From Bradyrhizobium elkanii WSM2783 (GTDB taxonomy: Bacteria > Pseudomonadota > Alphaproteobacteria > Rhizobiales > Xanthobacteraceae), in the NCBI RefSeq assembly GCF_000472865.1, contig NZ_AXAP01000001.1, forward strand, positions 55,460 to 119,459: a DNA stretch of 64,000 bases, in the 5' to 3' direction. Shown piece after piece: positions 44,839 to 53,524 of the stretch. The notes beneath the pieces were generated by a model, which saw only the letters and a list, made by a program, of their open reading frames with translations, made no database searches and had not been told where the DNA came from. The position numbers and the translations under genes are program-made. The first letter of the stretch is position 1. Each line of letters opens with the position of its first letter.

Positions 44839-45720
44839 ATGCTCGAAGAGAATCTGCTCGTAGTTTTTTCCGTGATCACGTCGGGGCTGCTGGTCGGCAC
44901 CATATTCTCGGTGGTTGCCGCCGGCCTGTCGCTGATTCACGGAACCATTCTTCTCCCTCAAGCGGCCAACGGGCAGGTCTTTCTAGGCGCCGGCCTGCTG
45001 TTTTGGCTTTTTGGTACGGAGTGGGAATGGCCGCTCTGGCTGGCCGTGCCGACGACCTTTCTGATCATCGGTTTCCTGGCATTTGCGTGCGAAGCAACGA
45101 TCCTGAAGCGATTCTATCCGCTTGAGGATCGCAACATCAGCTATCTGATCATTACCCTCGGTATCGCACAAATCCTGAGCGGGATTTATACGGGCACGTT
45201 CGGCAGGATCAGCGACACATTTCAGGTCACGGCGCCCGTCAACGGATTCGCGATTATCGAACCGGTGCCGATTGCGTATACCCGGCTGATCGCGTTTGTC
45301 CTGGCTGGATCGGTTTTGGGCGGATTGGTCGCTTTTCTCAGGCTGCACCGGATCGGCCGAGCGCTGCGCGCCGTGTTCCAGAACCGCGAGGCAGCACGCC
45401 TGCGCGGTATAGATACCTTGAAGATCTATCGGTTCGCTTTTCTGCTGGGTACCGCAATCACGACGGCAGGCGGAATTCTGTTCGCGCTGGCGTTTGCGCT
45501 CGACCTGACCGTCGGCTGGACCATCTCACTCATCACTTTCTCAATCATGATCGTCGGTGGGCCGGGGAGCGTCGTCGGCGCGCTGGTGGTTGGCCTGGTA
45601 TTCGGGTTCACGCAGGCAATTGTCAGCGTCTTTGCCGATCCGACGGTCGCTACCTTTGCTTACCTCTTGGCAATGCTTGCGATGCTGTTCATTCGCCCGA
45701 GCGGGTTGTTCGCCAAATGA
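44839..45720 (+). CDS. livH: ABC transporter permease LivH-type (cassette 2)
   Basis: A 293-residue permease with about eight hydrophobic segments, including SVVAAGLSLIHGTILLPQAANG (the LivH first loop), GIDTLKIYRFAFLLGTAI and IMIVGGPGSVVGALVVG. The usual acidic N-terminal motif is shifted compared with cassette 1, so the cassettes are diverged. The stop overlaps livM by ATGA. Confidence 0.88.
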   Translation: MLEENLLVVFSVITSGLLVGTIFSVVAAGLSLIHGTILLPQAANGQVFLGAGLLFWLFGTEWEWPLWLAVPTTFLIIGFLAFACEATILKRFYPLEDRNISYLIITLGIAQILSGIYTGTFGRISDTFQVTAPVNGFAIIEPVPIAYTRLIAFVLAGSVLGGLVAFLRLHRIGRALRAVFQNREAARLRGIDTLKIYRFAFLLGTAITTAGGILFALAFALDLTVGWTISLITFSIMIVGGPGSVVGALVVGLVFGFTQAIVSVFADPTVATFAYLLAMLAMLFIRPSGLFAK

Positions 45721-46640
45721 GAATACTTGTGATTGCAATGGTGATCGCGACGCCATTGGTTGCGATTTTCGGCCTGCGGAATGACTTTCTGGTGTTCATC
45801 GCGGGCATCGCGCTGATCCATATGTTGTGGGCGAGCGGCCTCAATCTGCTGTACGGCTTCACAGGTCTGATCCCGCTGACCTACGCCGGCATCGCCGGAA
45901 TCAGCGCGTATATGACGGTTCATCTGGTCATGCGGTTGGGACTGTCGTTCTGGCTTGCGTTGCCGATCGGCAGTGCCGCGGCAGCTCTGGTCGGATTGCT
46001 TCTCAGTCTTCCTGCCATTCGCCTTCGTGGCTTTTACTTTGCGTTGTCCGGCATGGTGATCCAATCGGCGTTTACGATCGCTTTCGTTTATTTTCCGGCA
46101 TATACAAATGGCGATACCGGGATCGCATCGGTGCCGCGTCCCACCGGTTTCGATGGAGGTGCGATTCCGTCTCCTTACATGGAGTGCGTGCTTGCGCTGT
46201 TCGTGATCGCAGCAGTCGCCGGCATCGGCTTGACCATGCGCTCCCGATTTGGTCGGACGTTGATCACCATCCGGGAGGATGAGGACCTTGCGCGTGCGCT
46301 TGGGATCAATGTCACGCTGAACCGTACAGCGGCTTTCATCATCTCGTCGTTCATCGCGGGCCTGGGCGGCGGCTTGTATGCGCACTACATCGGCTTCGCC
46401 TCACCACGCGCCTTCGATGTGCTAATCAGCTTGAATCTGTGGCTCATGGTTGCGATGGGAGGACGCGGAACGCTGGTCGGGCCGCTGCTCGGAGCGCTCC
46501 TGCTCGCGCCGCTTCCCTACCTGCTTGTGCAGTACACATGGGTCAAGGACGTCATCTATGGGGTTGCCATCGTTCTCGTAACCTTATTCTTGCCGCAAGG
46601 CATCTATGGCTTTGTATTGAAGCGGAAGGCGCGGACATGA
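45717..46640 (+). CDS. livM: ABC transporter permease LivM-type (cassette 2)
   Basis: A 307-residue permease, shorter than cassette 1 LivM because it lacks the hydrophilic N-terminus. NLLYGFTGLIPLTYAGIAGIS and AFIISSFIAGLGGGLYAHYIG with MGGRGTLVGPLLGA are the family landmarks. It is coupled to livH and livG by ATGA overlaps on both sides. Confidence 0.9.
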   Translation: MRILVIAMVIATPLVAIFGLRNDFLVFIAGIALIHMLWASGLNLLYGFTGLIPLTYAGIAGISAYMTVHLVMRLGLSFWLALPIGSAAAALVGLLLSLPAIRLRGFYFALSGMVIQSAFTIAFVYFPAYTNGDTGIASVPRPTGFDGGAIPSPYMECVLALFVIAAVAGIGLTMRSRFGRTLITIREDEDLARALGINVTLNRTAAFIISSFIAGLGGGLYAHYIGFASPRAFDVLISLNLWLMVAMGGRGTLVGPLLGALLLAPLPYLLVQYTWVKDVIYGVAIVLVTLFLPQGIYGFVLKRKART

Positions 46641-47359
46641 ATGATCTTCTGCTCGAGGCGACCGACATTTCGAAAGCGTTCGGCGGGCTGAAGGCGCTTT
46701 CAAACGTGAATGTGTCCCAGCGCAGGGGCGAGTTGCTGGGCATGATCGGTCCGAATGGCAGCGGCAAATCGACATTCGTCAATGTGATCAGCGGAACGCT
46801 GAAGCCGGATAGCGGCGAGATCCTGCTCGATGGCGCCAACATAGCCCGGCGTCCGCAGCACGTCGTCGCACGCGCCGGCATCGCCCGGACCTTTCAGGCC
46901 GTAAAGATCTTCGACAAGTTAACCGTTCTCGAAAACGTGCTTGCCGGTGCGCTCGGGCACAGTTCGATGGGCACCAAGGAAGTCGATGAGGCAAGAGAGG
47001 CATTGGCCCGCGTCGGGCTGACAGCCGACCTCGAACAGCGGGCGGGTGCGCTTGGTCTATACGATCGACGTCGGCTGGAGTTTGCTTCCCGCCTGATCTC
47101 GCGACCCAAGCTTCTGATGCTTGATGAGCCGGTCGGAGGGCTCAATCCGGAAGAGATCCGCGCGATGATCGGCCTGATTCAGTCCCTTCGAGAGGAGTGC
47201 GGGATATTCATTATCGAGCACACCATGAAGGTCATCACCTCGCTCGCCGATCGGGTGGTCGTTCTGGTCAACGGCAAAAAGCTGGTCGACGATAGTCCGC
47301 AGACCGTGCTGCGCCACCGGGAGGTAATCGATATCTATTTGGGGACGGGCGATGCTTGA
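46637..47359 (+). CDS. livG: ABC transporter ATPase LivG-type (cassette 2), unusual signature motif
   Basis: A 240-residue ATPase. Walker A GPNGSGKST and Walker B LLMLDEPVGGL are intact, and the switch His is in FIIEHTMKV. The signature loop reads LGLYDRRRLEFA, where LivG proteins normally have L(S/P)YGxQRxLE: the Gly expected after Tyr is Asp. The signature Gly contacts ATP of the opposite subunit, so this may lower activity or be tolerated through the normal signature in LivF. Overlaps livM by ATGA and livF by 8 bases. Confidence 0.9.
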   Translation: MNDLLLEATDISKAFGGLKALSNVNVSQRRGELLGMIGPNGSGKSTFVNVISGTLKPDSGEILLDGANIARRPQHVVARAGIARTFQAVKIFDKLTVLENVLAGALGHSSMGTKEVDEAREALARVGLTADLEQRAGALGLYDRRRLEFASRLISRPKLLMLDEPVGGLNPEEIRAMIGLIQSLREECGIFIIEHTMKVITSLADRVVVLVNGKKLVDDSPQTVLRHREVIDIYLGTGDA

Positions 47360-48059
47360 ACTCCAGAAACTTGTGATCAGATACGGAGATTTCCTTGCGG
47401 TCGACGGCGTCGACATGACGGTCAAGCAGGGCGAGATCGTTGGAATCATCGGACCCAATGGCGCCGGTAAGACATCGTTGCTGAATGCCGCTGCCGGACT
47501 CGTGCGGCCGTTCTCAGGCTCGGTCCGCTTCGGTGCTGACCTGCTGGAAGATGCAACGCCCGACGTACGGCTGGCCCATGGTCTGGTGCTCGTTCCGGAG
47601 GTGCGCGGCGTCTTCCCGATGATGTCCGTGCATGAGAACCTTCTCGTCGGCGCGTATCTCTGTCGAAGCACACAGGAAGTGGCGCGGCGCATCGAGCGCG
47701 TGCACCGGCTCTTTCCCATCCTCAAGGACCGGAGGGCCCAAATGGTCGGAACCATGTCCGGAGGACAGCAGCAAATGGTCGCCATTGCTTCCGGCCTGAT
47801 GGCGTCACCAAAGCTGTTGATGCTGGACGAGCCTTCGATCGGTCTTGCTCCGGTTATCATCAAGGAAATCGGCCGAACCCTTGGTCGCCTGCGCGACGAG
47901 GGATTGACCATCCTGTTGTCCGAACAGAATGCCAAGCTTGCGACCGCCATTGCGGACAGAATTTACGTCGTGCAAGCTGGCCGCATCCAAATGGCGAGGA
48001 CCACAGAGAGCCTCCTCGACGATCCCAAATTTGTCGAATCGTTCCTTAGCCTTTCGTAA
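47352..48059 (+). CDS. livF: ABC transporter ATPase LivF-type (cassette 2)
   Basis: A 235-residue ATPase with Walker A GPNGAGKTS, signature MSGGQQQMVAIASGL, Walker B LLMLDEPSIGLAP and Gln in the switch position (LSEQNAK). It supplies the canonical LSGGQ-type loop to the heterodimer with the unusual LivG. It ends 29 bp before the aldolase gene. Confidence 0.92.
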   Translation: MLELQKLVIRYGDFLAVDGVDMTVKQGEIVGIIGPNGAGKTSLLNAAAGLVRPFSGSVRFGADLLEDATPDVRLAHGLVLVPEVRGVFPMMSVHENLLVGAYLCRSTQEVARRIERVHRLFPILKDRRAQMVGTMSGGQQQMVAIASGLMASPKLLMLDEPSIGLAPVIIKEIGRTLGRLRDEGLTILLSEQNAKLATAIADRIYVVQAGRIQMARTTESLLDDPKFVESFLSLS

Positions 48060-48088
48060 TCAACGATCTCGAGCCAGGGAGACAGGAC

Positions 48089-49054
48089 ATGCCGCGCTTC
48101 AAGGATTTTACGCCCAGCGGGGTCATTCCCGCGACGCTTGCGGCTTTCAATGATGATCTGTCCATCAACGAGAAGGAAACACGACGGCATCTGGCGCAAT
48201 GTGCGTTCACGTCGGGTGTCACAGCGGTCACGGTCAATGGCCACGCGTCCGAGGTCCATGCCTGTTCGTTCGAGGAGCAGGAGCGGATCTTGACGTTCTC
48301 GCTTGAGGAAGTTGGTGACAAGGTACCGCTCATCAGCGGTGTCTATGCCGACGGATCGCAGGAGGCGGCAAGGATCGCCAAAATGGCGGACCGCGCTGGA
48401 GCCTCGGCGCTCCTGGTGTTCCCCAGCCAGGTATTCTCTCTCGGAGGCCAGCTCCGCCCCGACATGGCGCTCGCTCATTTCAAGCGCATTGCGGACGCAA
48501 CGGATCTGCCGCTGATCCTGTTCCAGTATCCGGCATCCAGCCTGGTCAACTATCCCTTCGACACCTTGCTGAGCCTTTTTGACGCCATTCCGAGCATCAA
48601 GGCGATGAAGGATTGGTGCAATGATCCAATGCTGCACGAGCGCCACATCCGAACCTTCCAGAATCTTCCAAAGCCGGTAAACGTCCTCACGACGCATAGC
48701 TCCTGGCTGATGTCATCGCTTGCGATGGGGGCAAAAGGCTTGCTCTCGGGAGCCGGAAGTGTGATCGCGGATTTGCAGGCGGCCCTGTTTGATGCGATCA
48801 GCTCTGATGATCTGGCCACTGCAAAGGCGATCAATGATCGCATGGTTCCATTGCAGCAGGTGTTATACGCGCCACCGTTCCTGGATATGCACAACCGCAT
48901 GAAAGAGATGCTCGTGATGTTGGGGCGTCTCGACAAGGCCGTCGTGCGTCCTCCACTCGTCAAATTGTCGGACCAGGAGCTGGCGCGGTTGCGGCAGGCG
49001 GTTGCCGAGGCAGGGCTCCGGAAGGAAGGCGCTTTCCGTCAAGCGGCCGAATAG
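48089..49054 (+). CDS. Dihydrodipicolinate synthase/N-acetylneuraminate lyase family aldolase
   Basis: A 321-residue TIM-barrel class I aldolase. The Schiff-base Lys is Lys174 in SIKAMKDW, and the conserved Tyr147 is in ILFQYPASS. The substrate carboxylate loop normally GxTGE is replaced by VNGHASE (residues about 49-55), so it is not a lysine-pathway DapA. Members in catabolic operons cleave or dehydrate keto acids such as keto-deoxy sugars acids or aromatic pyruvates. It closes the GntR operon and could split the acid made by the amidohydrolase. A good AGGGAGA site precedes the ATG. Confidence 0.83.
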   Translation: MPRFKDFTPSGVIPATLAAFNDDLSINEKETRRHLAQCAFTSGVTAVTVNGHASEVHACSFEEQERILTFSLEEVGDKVPLISGVYADGSQEAARIAKMADRAGASALLVFPSQVFSLGGQLRPDMALAHFKRIADATDLPLILFQYPASSLVNYPFDTLLSLFDAIPSIKAMKDWCNDPMLHERHIRTFQNLPKPVNVLTTHSSWLMSSLAMGAKGLLSGAGSVIADLQAALFDAISSDDLATAKAINDRMVPLQQVLYAPPFLDMHNRMKEMLVMLGRLDKAVVRPPLVKLSDQELARLRQAVAEAGLRKEGAFRQAAE

Positions 49055-49378
49055 ACGAAGTGCGCAAGCTTGCCGACAGTGGATTTGATAACTCCGCTGT
49101 ACGGCTTGTTTCAGCGATGCGCTAATCGCACCTCATGTGGCCGCCGTCAGTGAATGGCGGTGTCGGTGGTTGCGCCTCCAGGATTTGAACCTGCTCGTCG
49201 GTTTCGAAGCCGTAGTTGGATCGCGCACAAAAGGTGACATGTGGCGGACCATCAAAGCGCCGCTAAGCCAGTTTAGTCAGAACAGAGAGGTTCGCGATGT
49301 CATCAGCGCCGGCAACGCTCCACGTTCGTGCCAACACCCCTCCGCCGTTTCCGGAGAGGAACATGAGAATACGCCGAC
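49055..49378. other. 324-bp gap between aldolase and iclR genes
   Basis: No gene is supported. On the minus strand around 49168-49197 there is a T-arm-like stretch (CAGG-TTCAAAT-CCTG) followed by GGCGCAACCA, which resembles a tRNA 3' end, but the rest of a tRNA is absent and the stem has a mismatch. No terminator with a T tract was seen for either converging transcript. Confidence 0.4.
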
Positions 49379-50185
49379 CTACGTTTGATCGGCTGGCGGT
49401 GTGTCTCTTGACCTGAGCTTTTCACCTATTGAGAGTGATCTTCCCAGTGCTTGCGCGACGTCTCGCAGAGCTGTCAATCGGTCGGGGAGTTGTTCATTCA
49501 TGATCCGCTGCAGCGGGCCCGTCATTCCGAGCGCATAAAACACGCGTCGATCGGACAGGAATATAGGCACCGCAATCGCGGCCAGGCCTTCGTCGATCTC
49601 TCCGATGCATGTCGCATAGCCCCTAGCTCTGACCGCCGCGAGCTCCTGTTCGACCCAAGCGCGGTCGTTCCGGGTGTTAGCCGTGAGAATCGGAAGGTCA
49701 GCCGACATCGCTTCGGCCAATACGGCTTCACTTTGATATGCGATGATCGCCTTGGCTGTCGCGGCCGCATGCACTGGCATCTCGATCCCCGGCTGCACAT
49801 AGCTGCGCCAGCGCACGTCAGGTGACATGGAAATCGCAACGACGACGCGTGCGCCGATCAAGCGGGTCAGATAGCAGGCTTCTGACGTCGCGTCGGTCAG
49901 CTGCTGCAAATGTCCGCGGGCGAGCGCGCTGATCCATCCATCATCAGCGGTTGCGTGCAAAAGGCGCAGCAGACGGTCGCCAAGCTGATAAGCACGGCCA
50001 CCGACATTGTCTTTCGCAAGCCCAGCGCGCACCAAGCCCTTGAGCAGCCGGTGTGCAGACGTCTTCGGAAGATCGAGCAACGAGGACACGTCTGCCAGGG
50101 TGAGTGCACCAGGAAACGTGGCCACGAGCTCCAGCACTTGCATGTAGCGGTCGAGCGGGCCCGCCGCTTCATCTGACGTTGCCAT
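49379..50185 (-). CDS. IclR-family transcriptional regulator
   Basis: A 268-residue regulator. The winged helix-turn-helix spans residues about 12-72 (MQVLELVATFPGALTLADVSSLL, PKTSAHRLLKGLVRAGL), and the IclR effector domain spans about 85-255 (LPVHAAATAKAIIA-like region, GYATCIGEIDEGLAAIAVPIF). IclR proteins bind small acids. It is divergent from Liv cassette 3 and the Hyu operon, and the three half-site element in the gap is its probable target. Confidence 0.92.
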   Translation of the reverse strand: MATSDEAAGPLDRYMQVLELVATFPGALTLADVSSLLDLPKTSAHRLLKGLVRAGLAKDNVGGRAYQLGDRLLRLLHATADDGWISALARGHLQQLTDATSEACYLTRLIGARVVVAISMSPDVRWRSYVQPGIEMPVHAAATAKAIIAYQSEAVLAEAMSADLPILTANTRNDRAWVEQELAAVRARGYATCIGEIDEGLAAIAVPIFLSDRRVFYALGMTGPLQRIMNEQLPDRLTALRDVAQALGRSLSIGEKLRSRDTPPADQT

Positions 50186-50277
50186 TCAGGATGTCCTCGA
50201 GGCGGAAACTTTGTGCATGCGTGCCTAACCCAGCGGCTTGACTCGGCCGATACGAGCAGATTAGCCTTACGCAATAT

Positions 50278-50302
50278 CGGAATATTGTTCCGGAAAACGG
50301 AA
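50278..50302. promoter_or_regulatory. Three half-sites at 10-bp spacing, candidate IclR operator
   Basis: CGGAA (50278-50282), TTCCG (50288-50292) and CGGAA (50298-50302) alternate in orientation with exact 5-bp spacers. Half-sites 1-2 and 2-3 each form a perfect inverted repeat. IclR-family regulators such as PcaU are known to use a palindrome plus a third repeat 10 bp on. The element lies between iclR and the cassette 3 binding-protein gene, 74 bp before its ATG. Confidence 0.6.
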
Positions 50303-50375
50303 CGAAAGTCAATAGCAAATTGCAGGGGAGGCCCGGCGGGCATCAGCGACCCCAGGGGGCTCAGAAGGGACAAAT

Positions 50376-51527
50376 ATGAGGATGACGAGGCAGGAGTTCT
50401 TGAAAGCGTTGCTCGCGGCGGCGGCGATGCCGTGGGCGGCGGCAGCCCGCGCGCAACAGGGAAGCCCGATCGTCGTCGGCGCGACAGTGCCGATGACCGG
50501 ACCGCTGTCGCTTACCGGCAAGCAGTATCACAACTCGCTGATGATGGCCGAAGAGGACATCAACAAGGCGGGCGGCATCAACGGACGCAACCTCAAGATC
50601 ATGTTTGAGGATACGCAGGCGTCCAACAGCACAGCGGTGAATGCCTTCGTCAAGCTGGCACAGGAAACCAAGCCTGCGCTGTTCTTCCTGTCGAGCTATT
50701 CGACACAGAATCTGGCAGTGGCGCCTGAGCTGAAGAAGGTCCAGGTGCCGGCGTTCTACGCGGGCGGGGCAGATGCGGTGGCCGAAAGCGGCAATGAGTG
50801 GATGTTCCGCGTGCGACCGGCTGACAGCGTGTCCGCCGAAGGCATGGTGCAGTGCGCGCTCAATGTTCTGAAGGCGAAGAAGCCTGGCATTCTCTATATC
50901 CAGAATGACTTCGGACAAGGCGGCGCCCAAACGGCGGCCAAGCGTTTCGAAGCCGCCGGTGTGACCGTCGCTGGCATGGAGGCTTATGGACAGAACGATA
51001 AGGATTTTTCGGCGCAGTTGCTCGGTCTGCGCGGCAAGGGCGTCGATGTCATCCTGATCTTCAACTATCCGCAGGACGGCGCGCTGGTTTTGCGGCAGGC
51101 GAAGTTGCTCGGCCTCAAGATGCCGCTCGTCACGTCGTCGGCGGCATTGGTGCCGGCGGCGCTGCAGCTTCTGTCGCCCGCTGATCTCGACGGTGTGTGG
51201 GGGGTGGTCGACACCTTCATTGACCCGGCGGTAGGCGGGCGCATGCAGGATTTTGTCGAACGCTACAAGACGAAATTCGGCACCGATCCGGATCCCTACG
51301 GGCTTGCCTACTACGATGGCGCGATGCTCGCGGCCGAGGGCCTGCGCAAGGCGGGGACCGATCCCAAAGCGCTGCGGGACTGGCTGGCCGCCGTGAAAGA
51401 CTGGCGGGGCATCGGCCACGTTTACTCCTACGACGCCAAGGGCAATGGCGTATTCGATCTGGCGGTCGTGAAATCCAAGACGGGGACCAAATCGCTGGAG
51501 CTGGTTCAGGCCATCAAGCTGAACTGA
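50376..51527 (+). CDS. ABC transporter substrate-binding protein (Liv cassette 3)
   Basis: A 383-residue periplasmic binding protein. The signal peptide begins TRQEFLKALLAAAAM and ends at AARA-Q; it has Arg-Gln, not twin Arg, so Sec export is more likely. The mature part starts SPIVVGATVPMTGPLSLTGKQ, and LVTSSAALVPAAL and DPYGLAYYDGAML belong to the second lobe. AAGGGA precedes the ATG. The ligand presumably is the substrate of the hydantoinase-like enzymes encoded downstream. Confidence 0.88.
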   Translation: MRMTRQEFLKALLAAAAMPWAAAARAQQGSPIVVGATVPMTGPLSLTGKQYHNSLMMAEEDINKAGGINGRNLKIMFEDTQASNSTAVNAFVKLAQETKPALFFLSSYSTQNLAVAPELKKVQVPAFYAGGADAVAESGNEWMFRVRPADSVSAEGMVQCALNVLKAKKPGILYIQNDFGQGGAQTAAKRFEAAGVTVAGMEAYGQNDKDFSAQLLGLRGKGVDVILIFNYPQDGALVLRQAKLLGLKMPLVTSSAALVPAALQLLSPADLDGVWGVVDTFIDPAVGGRMQDFVERYKTKFGTDPDPYGLAYYDGAMLAAEGLRKAGTDPKALRDWLAAVKDWRGIGHVYSYDAKGNGVFDLAVVKSKTGTKSLELVQAIKLN

Positions 51528-51658
51528 CGCTCGAAGTGCCGATGCGCGGGCGCGCCCGTGCTGCGGATCACTGCAAATCATGCCGCGGGCGGGCTGAACC
51601 TCCGCCCGCAACCGTCGGCGATCATCGAAGCCGCCCTGCAACACACGACCAGGACGAC

Positions 51659-52534
51659 ATGACGGATTTCATCCAGCTGTTCATCAACGGACTTGCGATC
51701 GGTGGCGTCTATGCGCTCGCCGCAATCGGGTTCGTCATTGTCTATTCCGCCACCGGCGTCGTGAACTTCGCTGCCGGACAGTTCGTGATGTTCGGCACTT
51801 TCGCCGGCGTGGCCATGCTGCTCAATGCCGAGCTACCCTGGCCAGTGGGCTACGGCGCGGCCCTACTGGCGATGGCGCTGTTCGGGGCGCTGTTTTTTGC
51901 GGTGCTTTATCTGCCGCTGCGCAAGAGCCCGGTGGTGACCATCATCATCGGCACAGTCGCGATCGGCATCACGATGCAGAACGCGGCGCTGCTGGCGTTC
52001 GGGTCCTGGCCGTTTCGGTTGCCGTCACCGGTGGAGGGGGTGAATCTCACGATCGCAGGCGCCACGATATCTGCCCATGCCATCGCGGTCGTGGTTGTCA
52101 CTGCCGTCATGGTTGCTCTGCTTTGGCTCCTATTCTTTCGTACCTCGCTTGGGATCGGCATGCGCGCAGTGGCGCAGGACATCCAGGCGGCGCGGTTGAT
52201 GGGCCTCAAGGTCAACCGTCTGCTGGCGCTGTCGTGGGTCCTCGCTGCGCTGCTCGCTGGCATCGCGGGCTTGATGCTTGGTCCGATGTGGTTTGCCGAC
52301 ACCAGCATGGGCGATCCAATTGCGCTCAAGGCGTTCGCGGCCACCATCATCGGCGGCTTCGGCAGTCTGCCGGGCGCGATTGTCGGCGGCCTGTTCGTGG
52401 GGCTCAGCGAGGTGCTCGGCGCATCCTACGTCTCCTCGGCCTACAAGGATTTGATTTCCTTCGGGATCATGATCGTGTTCCTGCTGGTGCGGCCGCAGGG
52501 TGTGTTCGGTGAACGCGTCCAGGATCGGGGCTGA
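51659..52534 (+). CDS. livH: ABC transporter permease LivH-type (cassette 3)
   Basis: A 291-residue permease with LFINGLAIGGVYALAAIGFV at the start, MGLKVNRLLALSWVLAALLAG in the conserved cytoplasmic loop and TIIGGFGSLPGAIVGG near the end. The ATG at 51659 has AGGA upstream; the longer frame from 51536 is hydrophilic and not LivH-like. The 131-bp gap after the binding-protein gene shows nothing distinct. Confidence 0.9.
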   Translation: MTDFIQLFINGLAIGGVYALAAIGFVIVYSATGVVNFAAGQFVMFGTFAGVAMLLNAELPWPVGYGAALLAMALFGALFFAVLYLPLRKSPVVTIIIGTVAIGITMQNAALLAFGSWPFRLPSPVEGVNLTIAGATISAHAIAVVVVTAVMVALLWLLFFRTSLGIGMRAVAQDIQAARLMGLKVNRLLALSWVLAALLAGIAGLMLGPMWFADTSMGDPIALKAFAATIIGGFGSLPGAIVGGLFVGLSEVLGASYVSSAYKDLISFGIMIVFLLVRPQGVFGERVQDRG

Positions 52535-52537
52535 TCG

Positions 52538-53524
52538 ATGTCGATGCGCTTTCCGCTCCTGCTTGGCATTGTGATCCTGATCGCGGGTCTCGGCCTGTCG
52601 ATGCTGCTGACCGACTATCATCTTCGGCTGCTCAATCTCGCGGTGATCTCTGCGATCGCCGTCATCGGTCTTAACTTTGCCTTCGGTTATGCCGGGCTGA
52701 TCTCGCTTGGCCATGCGGCCTTCGTCGGCACCGGTGCCTATGGCGTGGCACTGCTGACCACGCTGCTGGGATGGTCGCCATGGCTGGCGCTGCCCGTCGC
52801 AGTGGCCGGCACAGCGATCTTCGCCGTGCTGATCGGCCTTCCGCTCCTGCGGCTGAAGGGCCATTATCTCGCGCTGGCGACGCTGGGTCTCAACGTCTCA
52901 TTCTCCATGGTCGCCGCCAACTGGATTGAGCTGACCGGCGGCACCAACGGCATCTCGCGCATCCCCGAGCTGCAGGTCGCAGGCCATGCTTTGGCTGACG
53001 AGCGCAGTTACCTGTGGTTCGCGCTCGCGGTGCTGGCGGTCTCCGCTGCCGTCGCCGGGCTCATTCATGCCTCGCGCCACGGGCGGGCGATGATCGCGGT
53101 GCGCGACGACGAGACGGCGGCGTCAATGACAGGTATCGACGTCACGCGGGTGAAGATCGCGGCGTTTGTGCTGTCGTCGATCTATGCCGCCGTCGCCGGG
53201 GGCCTGTTCGCCTGCCATATGCGCTTCATCTCGCCTGAGGACTTCAGTTATGCGCACTCCATCACTTACCTTGCGATGCTGATCGTCGGCGGCGAAGGCT
53301 CGATCGTGGGGGCCATCCTGGGGGCGCTGCTCCTGACCTTCCTGCCCGAATGGCTGCGCTTTCTCGGCTCAGCCTATCTGGCGTTCTTTGGTGTTTTTGT
53401 TCTTGCCATTCTCGTCTTCCTGCCTTCGGGCCTTGTCGGCTTCCGCTGGCCGGGCAGCCTCCGGCGGGACGGGCGCTCGAAAGGGCCGGCGATGGTCGCT
53501 GCGTCTAAGGAGGTGCGCCCATGA
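52538..53524 (+). CDS. livM: ABC transporter permease LivM-type (cassette 3)
   Basis: A 328-residue permease with NFAFGYAGLISLGHAAFVGTG, LPLLRLKGHYLALATLGL and VGGEGSIVGAILGALLL, all LivM hallmarks, and a basic cytoplasmic C-terminus. It follows livH by 3 bp and overlaps livG by ATGA. Confidence 0.92.
   Translation: MSMRFPLLLGIVILIAGLGLSMLLTDYHLRLLNLAVISAIAVIGLNFAFGYAGLISLGHAAFVGTGAYGVALLTTLLGWSPWLALPVAVAGTAIFAVLIGLPLLRLKGHYLALATLGLNVSFSMVAANWIELTGGTNGISRIPELQVAGHALADERSYLWFALAVLAVSAAVAGLIHASRHGRAMIAVRDDETAASMTGIDVTRVKIAAFVLSSIYAAVAGGLFACHMRFISPEDFSYAHSITYLAMLIVGGEGSIVGAILGALLLTFLPEWLRFLGSAYLAFFGVFVLAILVFLPSGLVGFRWPGSLRRDGRSKGPAMVAASKEVRP

Noticed and set aside
49168..49197. tRNA-like 3' end on the minus strand (TTCAAAT loop, GGCGCAACCA)
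   Set aside because: Outer T-stem pair is mismatched and no 5' half is recognisable; it could be chance.
50361..51644. 427-codon minus-strand frame opposite the cassette 3 binding protein
   Set aside because: Antisense shadow; the binding protein has a signal peptide and family motifs.
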